This document shows, one piece after another, positions 18,756 to 27,053 of a DNA stretch of 64,000 nt (position 1 is the first letter of the stretch; each line of letters begins with the position of its first letter). The DNA comes from Chitinophagaceae bacterium UBA1930 (lineage in GTDB: Bacteria; Bacteroidota; Bacteroidia; Chitinophagales; Chitinophagaceae). The translations under genes and the position numbers were made by a program. The stretch covers positions 572,829 to 636,828 of the forward strand of contig DDFK01000003.1 of the NCBI GenBank assembly GCA_002337145.1, written 5' to 3'. The notes below the pieces were generated by a model, which worked only from the letters and a program-made list of their open reading frames with translations, was not told where the DNA came from and ran no database searches.

Positions 18756-19700
18756 ATGAGCTTAGCGTTGTCCCCTAAAAAACAGATAGATATTGTTGTT
18801 CCTGTTTACAACGAACTGGACAATATTCTGCTGTTCATAGAAGAAATTGAAAAGGTCTTTTCAACCATTCCTTATAATTACACCATCTTTTTTGTGGATG
18901 ACGGCAGTAAAGACGCTTCGCTGAAAACAATCAAAGCCACAAGCGATGTCAATACCAATGTGAAATTCATTTCGTTTTCCAGGAATTTTGGAAAAGATGC
19001 TGCCATGCAGGCAGGCCTGCATATCTCAACTGGCGATGCGGCCATTACCATAGATGCCGACCTTCAGCATCCGATAGAAATGATTCCCGACATGCTTGCC
19101 CATTGGGAAGCAGGTAACGATATTGTATATGCCTACCGCGAAAAAGCAAACGAGTTTGTTAGCCTGTCGCATAAAATAAGTGCCACTTTTTTTTATAAAC
19201 TGCTCAATACCATTTCTGATATTGAAATTGAAGACGGGGCCACCGACTTTAGGCTTACCGATAAAAAAGTGGTACGTGTACTAAATGGGCTTTCCGAATA
19301 TGAACCCTATTTAAAGGGCCTTACCAAATGGGTTGGTTTTTCGCAAAAGGCAATTCCGTATATGCCCAAAAAAAGGATGCATGGCGAAACCAAATACAGC
19401 AAGCGGGCCCTGTTAAGGTTGGCATTGCGGGGCATTACCTCCTTTAGTGTAAAGCCGCTTTCATTGGCTATCTATATTGGGTTTGCCTTCTCGTTATTGT
19501 CGCTTCTATACATTCCCTATGCCATTTACAGCCTTATTATGGGGCTTAACGTTTCGGGCTGGGCATCCATTATTGTTACCATCGCCTTTTTTGGTGGGCT
19601 GCAGTTAATGATACTAGGCATTATTGGCGTTTACCTGGGCAAGCTTTTTATCAATAGCAAAAACAGGCCGCATTATATTATCAAGGAAAGCAGTTTATAA
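18756..19700 (+). CDS. Polyprenyl-phosphate glycosyltransferase (DPM1/ArnC-like GT2)
   Basis: Length 314. GT-A domain with IDIVVPVYNELDN, FFVDDGSKDAS, ITIDADLQHPIEMIPDM (DxD-like) and the acceptor block RMHGETKYSKR; two C-terminal membrane spans (about 235-305) as in ArnC, DPMS type II and FlmF2. It would attach a sugar from a nucleotide donor to undecaprenyl phosphate on the cytoplasmic face. Its stop TAA shares one base with the ATG of the deacetylase, so the two are translationally coupled. Confidence 0.87.
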   Translation: MSLALSPKKQIDIVVPVYNELDNILLFIEEIEKVFSTIPYNYTIFFVDDGSKDASLKTIKATSDVNTNVKFISFSRNFGKDAAMQAGLHISTGDAAITIDADLQHPIEMIPDMLAHWEAGNDIVYAYREKANEFVSLSHKISATFFYKLLNTISDIEIEDGATDFRLTDKKVVRVLNGLSEYEPYLKGLTKWVGFSQKAIPYMPKKRMHGETKYSKRALLRLALRGITSFSVKPLSLAIYIGFAFSLLSLLYIPYAIYSLIMGLNVSGWASIIVTIAFFGGLQLMILGIIGVYLGKLFINSKNRPHYIIKESSL

Positions 19701-20473
19701 TGGATAGGCACCTGTTGATGAGCTTTGATGTGGAAGAATTTGACATGCCTTTGGAATACAATATTCCCGTGGATCCGCAAGAGCAGATGCAGGTTGGCAA
19801 ACATGGGTTGGATACTATTTTGCCCATTGTTCAAGATGTTCCATGCACCATGTTCACTACGGCCAACTTTGCCGTCCATTTTCCGGATGCGGTAAAGCAA
19901 ATGGCTGCAACACATGAAATAGCTTCGCATACTTTTTACCACAGTAGTTTTGATAATGTGGATTTGCTCCAATCCAGGCTAAAGCTCGAAGAGATTTCTG
20001 GCAAGTCCGTAACGGGCCTGCGTATGCCACGTATGCGTAAGGTTGATATGAATGAAGTGAAAAAAGCAGGCTACGGATACGATTCTTCCATAAACCCAAC
20101 CTGGATTCCCGGCCGCTACAACAACAGGCATTTGCCAAGAATCCTGTATGTTGAAGAAGGGGTAAAACGTTTGCCTGCATCTGTAACGCCCAACTTCCGC
20201 ATCCCGTTGTTCTGGCTGGCGTTTAAAAACTACCCTTATTCCTTCTTTAAAAAACTGGCCATCCAAACATTGAAAAAAGATGGTTATGTGTGCCTGTACT
20301 TTCACCCTTGGGAGTTTGTGGACATCAACAAATACAATATGCCTTCCTACACAAAAAGGTTATGCGGCCAGCCATTGCAACAACGTCTGCATCGCTTGAT
20401 TGCCGATTTAAAAAAGGAGGGAGAGTTTATTACCATTCAAGATTGGATACAAAACAAAAGCCCCAACCATTAA
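19700..20473 (+). CDS. NodB-type polysaccharide deacetylase family protein (NaxD/ArnD-like)
   Basis: Length 257, no signal peptide. Catalytic motifs: SFDVEEF (motif 1), ASHTFYHSSF (metal-binding His pair), GLRMPRM (Arg), YDSSINPTWIPGRYNN and LYFHPWEF (late His). The layout MSFDVEEFDMP ... SSINP ... YFHPWEF matches cytoplasmic deacetylases that act on undecaprenyl-phosphate-linked amino sugars, such as Francisella NaxD, rather than secreted chitin deacetylases. The 1-base overlap with the preceding polyprenyl-phosphate glycosyltransferase supports that substrate. Confidence 0.82.
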   Translation: MDRHLLMSFDVEEFDMPLEYNIPVDPQEQMQVGKHGLDTILPIVQDVPCTMFTTANFAVHFPDAVKQMAATHEIASHTFYHSSFDNVDLLQSRLKLEEISGKSVTGLRMPRMRKVDMNEVKKAGYGYDSSINPTWIPGRYNNRHLPRILYVEEGVKRLPASVTPNFRIPLFWLAFKNYPYSFFKKLAIQTLKKDGYVCLYFHPWEFVDINKYNMPSYTKRLCGQPLQQRLHRLIADLKKEGEFITIQDWIQNKSPNH

Positions 20474-20510
20474 GTTGAGGCATTGTTTAACCACTGTAAA
20501 ACCAACTAAC

Positions 20511-20960
20511 TTAGTTAATCCTGTTTTTGCTATACAGGTTTACGGAACCTTTTTCGGAAACTTCCAGTATCAGTTTCGATTTGCCCTCTTCTATAAAGGA
20601 AACATAATATTTCGTTTCATTGTCTGCATTTGTAAATTCAATGCATTCGTTTAACACATACGGCGGAAAAGGGTACTCTTTCGTAATGGTTCTTAATGCA
20701 CTTGCCGGCAGCTTATCCAAAGCAATGGCTTTGCTGGAAGCAATTACTATACCCTCGTTGTTATAGAACACATTCATGTTCTCGCCATCCAGGGTAAACG
20801 ATACCTTGGTAAAATCCTCCTTGGCAACCCATTGTACATTGGTTGCACTTTGATACTCGTTTTTGAAACGGCTAACCGCAATGCTGTTTACGTTTACGTC
20901 TGCAAAAGCACTTGTTGCAATGGATACAGCTATTAATGCTGTGATGAATAATTTTTTCAT
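20511..20960 (-). CDS. Secreted PepSY-like protein, unknown function
   Basis: Length 149: signal peptide MKKLFITALIAVSIATSAFA, then SRFKNEYQSATNVQWVAKEDFTKVSF, FYNNEGIVIASSKAIALDKLP and FIEEGKSKLILEVSEKGSV. The pattern of a short helix followed by NVxW, strands and a repeated strand-helix unit matches small Bacteroidota periplasmic PepSY/BLIP-like (DUF2874) proteins. Converges with the deacetylase 37 bp away. Role unknown. Confidence 0.6.
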   Translation of the reverse strand: MKKLFITALIAVSIATSAFADVNVNSIAVSRFKNEYQSATNVQWVAKEDFTKVSFTLDGENMNVFYNNEGIVIASSKAIALDKLPASALRTITKEYPFPPYVLNECIEFTNADNETKYYVSFIEEGKSKLILEVSEKGSVNLYSKNRIN

Positions 20961-21292
20961 GATGTACTGTTTAAAGATTTGAATGATTGTTTTTTTGTGT
21001 TGCTTGCTTGTTCAACGATGTAAAAGTAGATTCTGTTACAGGGCATGTTTGTCAATAATGACGTACTAACGTCCAAAGGCACTATTGCTTGATGAGCGGT
21101 GTTAACGGCAAGGTTAACCAAGGTTAATAAATTGACAGAACCCTTTGCCCATAAGCATTACGTGAGATTTCTTAACAAAATGCAAAAAGGCGTAATCAAC
21201 AGGTTAAATTTTAAAAGTGGTATTAACAAACTGTATAAACGGTCATGCCATCTGTAGGTTGCTCAAAAAAAATTGGCCGTTTGCAATAACAT
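20961..21292. other. Intergenic region with GTTAA repeats
   Basis: About 330 bp between the divergent PepSY-like and sdpR-like genes. No coding sequence seen. Three GTTAA units lie close together around 21100-21130 (GTTAACGGCAAGG, GTTAACCAAGG, TTAATAA), and the minus strand has TACTTTTA at about 21020-21030, a near match to a -7 box for the PepSY-like gene. Confidence 0.4.
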
Positions 21293-21316
21293 TTAGATAT
21301 TTGTCTAAATATCTAA
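21293..21316. promoter_or_regulatory. Palindromic operator at the sdpR start
   Basis: Perfect 10-base arms TTAGATATTT and AAATATCTAA around a 4-base centre, 2 bases upstream of the GTG at 21319. A second, nested inverted repeat (TTTAGA ... TCTAAA) overlaps it. AT-rich dyads of this kind are typical ArsR/SmtB-family operators. Its position argues that translation starts at 21319 and not further upstream. Confidence 0.7.
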
Positions 21317-21318
21317 GT

Positions 21319-21588
21319 GTGAATATTCTCTTTAAAGCTTTGAATGATGGCACCAGGCGGTCAATTCTGGAACTGCTGCGGAAAAAGGACCTGACGGCCG
21401 GCGAAATAGCCGACCAGTTCAATATATCCAAGCCCAGCATTTCGCATCACCTGGATTTGTTGAAACAGGCCGGTTTGATTGAAGCCACCAAAGAAGGACA
21501 GTTTATTTACTATACCCTAAATACCACGGTTCTTGACGAAATGGTAAAATGGTTCCTACAATTCAATAACCCTTCAAAAAAGAAATAG
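21319..21588 (+). CDS. ArsR-type autorepressor, SdpR-like
   Basis: Winged-helix protein of 89 residues starting at GTG 21319 (V/M-NILFKALNDGTRR). Signatures: ALNDGTRRSILELLRKKDLTAGEIA, then the recognition helix FNISKPSISHHLDLLKQAGLI and the wing EATKEGQFIYYTLN. No metal-binding Cys pair, as in SdpR and other autorepressors. Next gene is SdpI family (1 bp gap), matching the Bacillus sdpR-sdpI arrangement, where SdpI sequesters SdpR at the membrane when toxin is sensed. The operator covers the start region. An in-frame upstream GTG at 21217 would place the operator inside the coding sequence, which is less likely. Confidence 0.82.
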   Translation: MNILFKALNDGTRRSILELLRKKDLTAGEIADQFNISKPSISHHLDLLKQAGLIEATKEGQFIYYTLNTTVLDEMVKWFLQFNNPSKKK

Positions 21589-21589
21589 C

Positions 21590-22252
21590 ATGAAACGTAT
21601 TACGCTAATGGATGCACTGGTACTCATAGTATGGACCACTCCACTTGCCTACCTTATCTATACCTATCCATCATTGCCCAGCACTGTGGCCGTGCATTTC
21701 AATATTGATGGACAGGCAGACAGGATGGGCAATAAAACAGAAGTTGCCTTTACGGTATGCTTCCTGTCGTTCCTAAGTGCAGGCATTTACTTTCTAATGA
21801 AGTTCCTGCCAAGGATAGATCCCAAAAGGAGCTTAAAGGCAACACCTTCCGCTTTTAAGAAACTGGGCCATGCCGTTGTGCTGCTTATGAGCTGCATTGG
21901 CGTTGCCATTGTTTATTCCGCAGTGGCAGGCAAGTTTACATTCGAGAAAATGATGTTTCCCGTACTGGGCCTCTTCTTTGCCTACATGGGCAATATCATG
22001 TACAATATAAAGCCCAACTATTTTGCAGGTATCAGAACGCCGTGGACATTGGAAAACGAAGACAACTGGAAACTTACCCATCGCCTTGCCGCTAAATTAT
22101 GGTTTGCGGGTGGCATCTTAATTACCATTGTAACACTTTTTCTGCCCACAAAAACAGCATTGCTTTTTTTCATAAGTATTGTTGCCATCATCACCATTAT
22201 TCCCATTGTTTACTCTTACCGCCATTTCAAAAACAATAAACCAACCCGTTAA
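21590..22252 (+). CDS. SdpI family membrane protein
   Basis: Length 220 with about six spans. The N-terminal DUF1648 half (LPSTVAVHFNIDGQADRMGNK) is followed by the SdpI domain with MYNIKPNYFAGIRTPWTLENEDNWKLTHRLAAKLW, a stretch diagnostic of SdpI/YfhL. In Bacillus SdpI gives immunity to the SdpC toxin and relays its presence to SdpR. No SdpABC toxin genes are seen here, so this may be an orphan sensor or immunity module. Confidence 0.88.
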   Translation: MKRITLMDALVLIVWTTPLAYLIYTYPSLPSTVAVHFNIDGQADRMGNKTEVAFTVCFLSFLSAGIYFLMKFLPRIDPKRSLKATPSAFKKLGHAVVLLMSCIGVAIVYSAVAGKFTFEKMMFPVLGLFFAYMGNIMYNIKPNYFAGIRTPWTLENEDNWKLTHRLAAKLWFAGGILITIVTLFLPTKTALLFFISIVAIITIIPIVYSYRHFKNNKPTR

Positions 22253-22253
22253 T

Positions 22254-23675
22254 ATGAAAAAGCTATCCTTCTTACTTATAAACATCTTCAGTATTGCATT
22301 TGCCCATGCCCAAAAAGATATTGTTGGCAGTTGGCAAGGTGTTGCCGATGTAATGGGACAAAAACTAAAAGCCGCATTCCATCTTACCAAAGAAAATGGA
22401 AGCTATGCTGCAAAATTCGACAGTCCAGATCAAGGGGCTCTCGGTTTGGAATGTGGCAAGGTATCCTTAACAAACGATAGCCTTTTCATAGAAGTAAAAG
22501 CAATCAAAGGTTCGTATGTAGGCAAATGGAACGGCAATGATGCCATTACCGGAAGCCTTAAGCAAGGTGGTTACAGTTTTACATTGAACCTGCAACGCTC
22601 CTTAGCGAATGATACAGTTGCAACAAAGCCACAAACACCCAAGCCGCCATTTAATTATGTAATAGAAGCGGTAGAATACGACAACAAACAACAGCAAGTG
22701 CATTTAGGGGCAACGCTTACAAAACCCAATGGCAATGGCAAATTTCCCGTGGCCATTATGATAACAGGCAGTGGCCCGCAAGACAGGGACGAAACCATTG
22801 GCCAGCATAAACCATTTTGGGTAATTGCCGACTACCTTACCAAACAGGGCATTGCTGTTTTACGAGTAGACGATAGGAGCATGGGAAAAAGCACAGGCAA
22901 TTTTGAACTGTCATCTTCTGCCGACTTTGCCACAGATGTAATGGCTGGCATTGATTATTTAAAAACAAGAAACGATATCGACTTTAAACATATCGGTTTA
23001 ATAGGCCATAGCGAAGGCGGCATCATAGCACCTTATGTTGCTGCCCGTAGCAAAGACGTAAGTTTTATTGTAACCCTTGCAGGACCTGCAATTGGCGGCC
23101 AGGCTACCAACGATTATCAAAATATATTGCCTTTACAGCAAGGCGGTATCGACAAGGTTTATATAGACAGTTTCTTGTCGCTTCACCATGCATTGGTAAA
23201 TGCAGCCATAAACATCAAAGACGATCAGGCATATAAAGATGCCATCAAAACCCGTTTCATCAACTGGAAAAATCTACAGTCCGAAGAAACATTGGGCACT
23301 TTGATCAAGGCAACAGATGGGCAGATCATCCAGGCATTCCAAAAAAACTATGCTGCCTTTCGCAATGCATGGTGGCAATTCTTTTTAACCTATCAACCTG
23401 CCACAGATATTGAACAACTGGACTGCTCCGTACTGGTATTAAATGGCGAAAAAGACGAACAGGTAGAAAGCAAGCCAAACCTGTTGGCATTTGAAAACGC
23501 ACTGAAGAAAAGCCATACCAAAAAATATACAGTTGCTGAAGTGCCAGGCGTAAACCACTTGTTTCAGCACTGCAAAGAATGTGGCAGCATACAAGAATAT
23601 TTGGCCCTTGACGAAACCTTTGACCCTGCAACCTTAAAACGGATGGCCGATTGGATAAAGGGAACCCTGCAATAA
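22254..23675 (+). CDS. Secreted alpha/beta hydrolase with N-terminal lipocalin-like domain
   Basis: Length 473 from the ATG at 22254, 1 bp after the SdpI stop. Signal peptide (to about FAHAQ) and an N-terminal beta domain (DIVGSWQGVADVMGQKLKAAF, about 20-110), then an alpha/beta hydrolase core: MITGSGPQDRDE (oxyanion region), nucleophile elbow GHSEGG, acid NGEKDEQV and His in VNHLFQHC. Similar to Bacteroidota S9-like esterase/peptidases. Its inclusion in the sdpRI operon is notable; substrate unknown. A terminator follows at 23701. Confidence 0.85.
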   Translation: MKKLSFLLINIFSIAFAHAQKDIVGSWQGVADVMGQKLKAAFHLTKENGSYAAKFDSPDQGALGLECGKVSLTNDSLFIEVKAIKGSYVGKWNGNDAITGSLKQGGYSFTLNLQRSLANDTVATKPQTPKPPFNYVIEAVEYDNKQQQVHLGATLTKPNGNGKFPVAIMITGSGPQDRDETIGQHKPFWVIADYLTKQGIAVLRVDDRSMGKSTGNFELSSSADFATDVMAGIDYLKTRNDIDFKHIGLIGHSEGGIIAPYVAARSKDVSFIVTLAGPAIGGQATNDYQNILPLQQGGIDKVYIDSFLSLHHALVNAAINIKDDQAYKDAIKTRFINWKNLQSEETLGTLIKATDGQIIQAFQKNYAAFRNAWWQFFLTYQPATDIEQLDCSVLVLNGEKDEQVESKPNLLAFENALKKSHTKKYTVAEVPGVNHLFQHCKECGSIQEYLALDETFDPATLKRMADWIKGTLQ

Positions 23676-23700
23676 TTTCCCGTTCTTTCACTTAACTTGT

Positions 23701-23728
23701 ACCACTTGTAACCAACAAGTGGTTTTTT
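23701..23728 (+). terminator. Terminator abutting the acpH-like start codon
   Basis: Arms ACCACTTGT and ACAAGTGGT (9 bp, loop AACCA) then T6, and the ATG of the next gene follows one base later. It can end the sdpRI-hydrolase message but leaves no room for a promoter between it and the next gene. TAACTTGT at 23693-23700 resembles a -7 box, which would start transcription inside the hairpin. Confidence 0.75.
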
Positions 23729-24325
23729 ATGAATTACCTGGCCCATGCATACCTATCATTCAACCATACAGAAATATTGCTGGGCAATATGGCCAGCGAT
23801 TTCATAAAGGGCAAAAAGAAATTCGACTACGCAACAGGCATACAAAACGGCATTGCACTGCACAGGGCCATTGATACGTTTACGGATAGCCACAAAGCCA
23901 CAGCGGCAGCAAAACAATATTTTAAAGAAGCAGTAGGCACATACGCCGGTGCGTTTGTAGATGTGGTGTACGACCATTTTTTGGCAACCGACACCAACCA
24001 GTTTGCCAACGAAGCTGCCCTTCAACAATTTGCCACGCAAACCTACCAGCAACTGCAAAACAATAGCAACCAGTTGCCACAACGTTTGCAAACCATGCTG
24101 CCGTATATGCAATCGCAAAACTGGCTTTACAATTACCGCACTTTATGGGGCATCCAAAAAAGTTTCGAAGGCGTTACACGCAGGGCCGCTTACCTCAACG
24201 ACTTCACAAAAGCCTTTCAATCATTTCAATACAATTACGATGTTTTAAAAAATTGTTATGCTGCATTTTTTCCAGATGTTAAAAATTATGCATGGCAGCA
24301 ATTTCAATTGCTAACAAATCAATAG
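23729..24325 (+). CDS. ACP phosphodiesterase family protein (AcpH/DUF479)
   Basis: Length 198, beginning MNYLAHAYLSFNHTEILLGN, with the HD-fold metal residues LHRAIDTFTDSH and VDVVYDHFLA that define the AcpH/DUF479 family. The E. coli enzyme removes 4'-phosphopantetheine from acyl carrier protein. No signal peptide. The ATG immediately follows a terminator U-tract. Family assignment is firm; acyl-carrier-protein specificity is inferred. Confidence 0.88.
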   Translation: MNYLAHAYLSFNHTEILLGNMASDFIKGKKKFDYATGIQNGIALHRAIDTFTDSHKATAAAKQYFKEAVGTYAGAFVDVVYDHFLATDTNQFANEAALQQFATQTYQQLQNNSNQLPQRLQTMLPYMQSQNWLYNYRTLWGIQKSFEGVTRRAAYLNDFTKAFQSFQYNYDVLKNCYAAFFPDVKNYAWQQFQLLTNQ

Positions 24326-24351
24326 CCTTCTATCTTCGTAAAAAAATAACT

Positions 24352-24909
24352 ATGAAATTTCTGCTAACGCTATTGCTATCCACTTTTCTGCTTACTACAC
24401 AGGCACAACAAAAACCAACCGAGCTCGACAAAAGTCCAATGGACATGAGCTATTGGCCAAAGGATTATCCCATTCTTAAAATGAGTGGCAAATCCAAAGA
24501 CCTGCCAACGGCCAGGATCATTTATGGCAGGCCACAAAAAAATGGACGTGTCATTTTTGGGGGCATCAACAAATACAAAGAAGTATGGCGGTTGGGTGCT
24601 AACGAGGCTACAGAAATAGAGTTTTTCAAAAATGTAAAAATAGGCGGCAAAGCTGTGCCCAAAGGCCGCTACACGGTGTTCTGCATCCCCTTCGAAGACA
24701 AATGGACCATCATCATAAGCAAGGACAATTTTTCTTGGGGCAGCTTTACCTACGATCCCAAAAAGGACCTGCTACGAACAGACATCAACATAGAAAAAAT
24801 TACGGATCCCGTTGAGGCACTCACCATCTACTTCGACGAAACCCAAACAGGCTCAAACCTCATCATTATGTGGGACGATGTAAAAGCTACTCTGCCCATT
24901 AGCCTCTAA
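24352..24909 (+). CDS. DUF2911 secreted protein
   Basis: Length 185 from the ATG at 24352. Signal peptide MKFLLTLLLSTFLLTTQAQQ; mature part has PTARIIYGRPQKNGRVIFGG, WRLGANEATEIEFFKNVKIGGKAVPKGRYTVFCIP and DNFSWGSFTYDPKKDLLR, the defining features of DUF2911, a Bacteroidota periplasmic family of unknown function. TATCTTCG (24331-24338), a variant of the -7 box, is 13 bases upstream. A terminator follows. Confidence 0.88.
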   Translation: MKFLLTLLLSTFLLTTQAQQKPTELDKSPMDMSYWPKDYPILKMSGKSKDLPTARIIYGRPQKNGRVIFGGINKYKEVWRLGANEATEIEFFKNVKIGGKAVPKGRYTVFCIPFEDKWTIIISKDNFSWGSFTYDPKKDLLRTDINIEKITDPVEALTIYFDETQTGSNLIIMWDDVKATLPISL

Positions 24910-24922
24910 CAAAAAAGTACTG

Positions 24923-24951
24923 ACCTTCTCCCCAAACGAGAAGGTTTTTTT
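24923..24951 (+). terminator. Terminator after DUF2911 gene
   Basis: Arms ACCTTCTC and GAGAAGGT with loop CCCAAAC, followed by T6. It lies 14 bp past the stop codon. Confidence 0.85.
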
Positions 24952-24973
24952 ATGTACTTAACTGCAGTACCAG

Positions 24974-25005
24974 TATCAGCAGCATGGGCGTCGCACCCAT
25001 CGGCC
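24974..25005. repeat. Dispersed intergenic repeat fragment (GTCGCACCCAT family)
   Basis: Contains GGGCGTCGCACCCATCGGC preceded by ATCAGCAGCAT. The opposite orientation of nearly the same 30 bases occurs at about 31910-31943. The rest of the 185-bp gap before asnB shows no gene. Confidence 0.5.
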
Positions 25006-25136
25006 ATACAATACAGCCCAACTTTTATTGCAACGTAAACCAGTCCGTCGCAATTAATCAGATAACTGCTGCACAAGTAACCATTGTGCCATAAACTTCT
25101 TAACCTTGTAGCTCAATACCATTTTATTCATAACTC

Positions 25137-26984
25137 ATGTGCGGCATAGCAGGCATCATATCACCCAACAGTGCATTGATACAGCAACAAAAATTGCAGT
25201 CAATGGCAAATGCCCTGCAACACCGTGGCCCCGATGGTCAAGGCTTTTGGATAAATAAAAACGGTACTGTAGGCCTGGCACACCGCCGCCTCTCCATTAT
25301 CGATTTAAGTAATGCAGGCTCGCAGCCCATGCACTTCAATAACAGGTACAGCATTGTGTTCAATGGCGAAATCTACAACTATATAGAACTAAGGAGCAGC
25401 CTGCAGAGTAAGGGTTACCGGTTCAATACCAGCTCCGATACAGAAGTGATACTTGCTGCCTACGATGCCTATAAAGACAATTGCGTTCAATATTTTGATG
25501 GCATGTTTGCCCTGGCCATTTGGGACGAACAGGAACAAAAACTATTTGCTGCCCGTGACCGTTTTGGCGAAAAGCCTTTCTACTATTTTATTGATGGCGA
25601 ACAGTTGGTATTTGCAAGCGAAATGAAAGCCCTTTGGTCAATTGGCATTTCCAAGCAAATCAATAATACCATGTTGCTCAACTATATAACACTTGGCTTT
25701 GTAAGCAACCCGGTTGATGCTCAGGAAACATTTTACCAGCACATACAAAAACTGCCTGCTGCCTGCACCCTATGCTATCTGCCTGCAAACAACCAATGCT
25801 CCATAAAAAAATATTGGGATGTAGACAAAGAAACCACAATCACTATCTCCGAAAAAGAAGCAACGCAAAGGTTCCAACAGCTCTTCTACCAATCCGTAAG
25901 CCGCAGGCTTAGAAGCGATGTTGCTGTGGGCACAAGTCTTAGCGGGGGTCTTGATAGCAGCTCCATAGTAGCAGCCATTCACCATTTGCAAGAATCAAAT
26001 TACAATTACCAAAGTTTCTCTGCTGTTTTCCCCGGTTACGAAAAAGACGAAACTGCCCATATCAATAATGTTGCAAAACAGTTTTCGTTAAAAACAAATT
26101 TTGTTGCACCTACTGCCGAAGGTTTTGTAAGAGATTTTGATAAGTTAATGTACCATCAAGAAGAACCCTTTCAATCATCCAGCATCTATGCCCAATACAA
26201 AGTGTACGAACTGGCCAAACAACAAAATGTAACCGTACTGTTAGATGGTCAAGGTGCCGATGAAACACTTGCCGGCTACCATAAATACTACCATTGGTAC
26301 TGGCAGGAGCTGCTGGCCAATAAGAACTTTGCACGCAACAAAAAAGAAATCATTGCCGCACGCAACATAGGTGTTGCACAGCCATGGGGCATAAAGCACC
26401 ATATTGCTGCCTTCTTTCCAAAAACAACAGCCAGGCAATTGCAGAAGGGCTTGCAACAACAGCAAATCAGTTACCGTTATTTGTCCAATGATTTTTACCT
26501 GCAACATTTTGATACGGATACATTGTATAAACCTGTTGTCAGGAATTTGAATGATATCCTTTATTTTAATACCATGCAGTTTGGGCTGGAGGAATTGCTG
26601 CGTTATGCAGACAGGAACTCCATGGCACATTCAAGGGAAATACGTTTGCCCTTCTTAAACCATGAGCTTGTGCAGTTCATCTTCTCACTTCCTTCCTCCT
26701 ATAAAATAAGGGATGGCTTCACCAAATGGATACTGCGTAAAACAATGGAGCCTTCTTTGCCTGCATCCATTGTTTGGCGTACGGACAAAGTAGGTTTTGA
26801 GCCACCGCAACAAAGCTGGATGCTGCATGCCACCGTTCAGGATAAGATTCATGAAAGCAAAAAGAAACTGGTACAGCAGGGCATATTGCAGGCTGCCGTA
26901 TTACAGCATAGGCCTGTTGCAACAACGGCACATGCAGGCAATAATTTCGATTGGAGATACCTTTCGGCCGCAACCATACTATAA
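25137..26984 (+). CDS. asnB: Asparagine synthase (glutamine-hydrolysing)
   Basis: Makes asparagine from aspartate, ATP and glutamine. Begins MCGIAGI, so Cys2 becomes the N-terminal nucleophile of the class II glutaminase domain (about 1-215; LQHRGPDGQGFW, FNGEIYNY, SSDTEVILAAY). The synthetase domain (about 240-600) carries the PP-loop SLSGGLDSSSIV and LLDGQGADETLAGY. 615 residues is normal. The fusion of amidotransferase and synthetase is complete. Enzymes of this subgroup in Bacteroidota can also amidate other substrates, but free asparagine synthesis is the default. Confidence 0.92.
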   Translation: MCGIAGIISPNSALIQQQKLQSMANALQHRGPDGQGFWINKNGTVGLAHRRLSIIDLSNAGSQPMHFNNRYSIVFNGEIYNYIELRSSLQSKGYRFNTSSDTEVILAAYDAYKDNCVQYFDGMFALAIWDEQEQKLFAARDRFGEKPFYYFIDGEQLVFASEMKALWSIGISKQINNTMLLNYITLGFVSNPVDAQETFYQHIQKLPAACTLCYLPANNQCSIKKYWDVDKETTITISEKEATQRFQQLFYQSVSRRLRSDVAVGTSLSGGLDSSSIVAAIHHLQESNYNYQSFSAVFPGYEKDETAHINNVAKQFSLKTNFVAPTAEGFVRDFDKLMYHQEEPFQSSSIYAQYKVYELAKQQNVTVLLDGQGADETLAGYHKYYHWYWQELLANKNFARNKKEIIAARNIGVAQPWGIKHHIAAFFPKTTARQLQKGLQQQQISYRYLSNDFYLQHFDTDTLYKPVVRNLNDILYFNTMQFGLEELLRYADRNSMAHSREIRLPFLNHELVQFIFSLPSSYKIRDGFTKWILRKTMEPSLPASIVWRTDKVGFEPPQQSWMLHATVQDKIHESKKKLVQQGILQAAVLQHRPVATTAHAGNNFDWRYLSAATIL

Positions 26985-27053
26985 CCCCTGTTGCCGCAAC
27001 ATTCACTATCTACAACAATTAAATTGCCTTTCTTTGCAGCAAAGAATATTTAT

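Noticed and set aside
21217..21318. Upstream GTG start for sdpR
   Set aside because: It would put a perfect palindromic operator inside the coding region, and ArsR homology starts at 21319.
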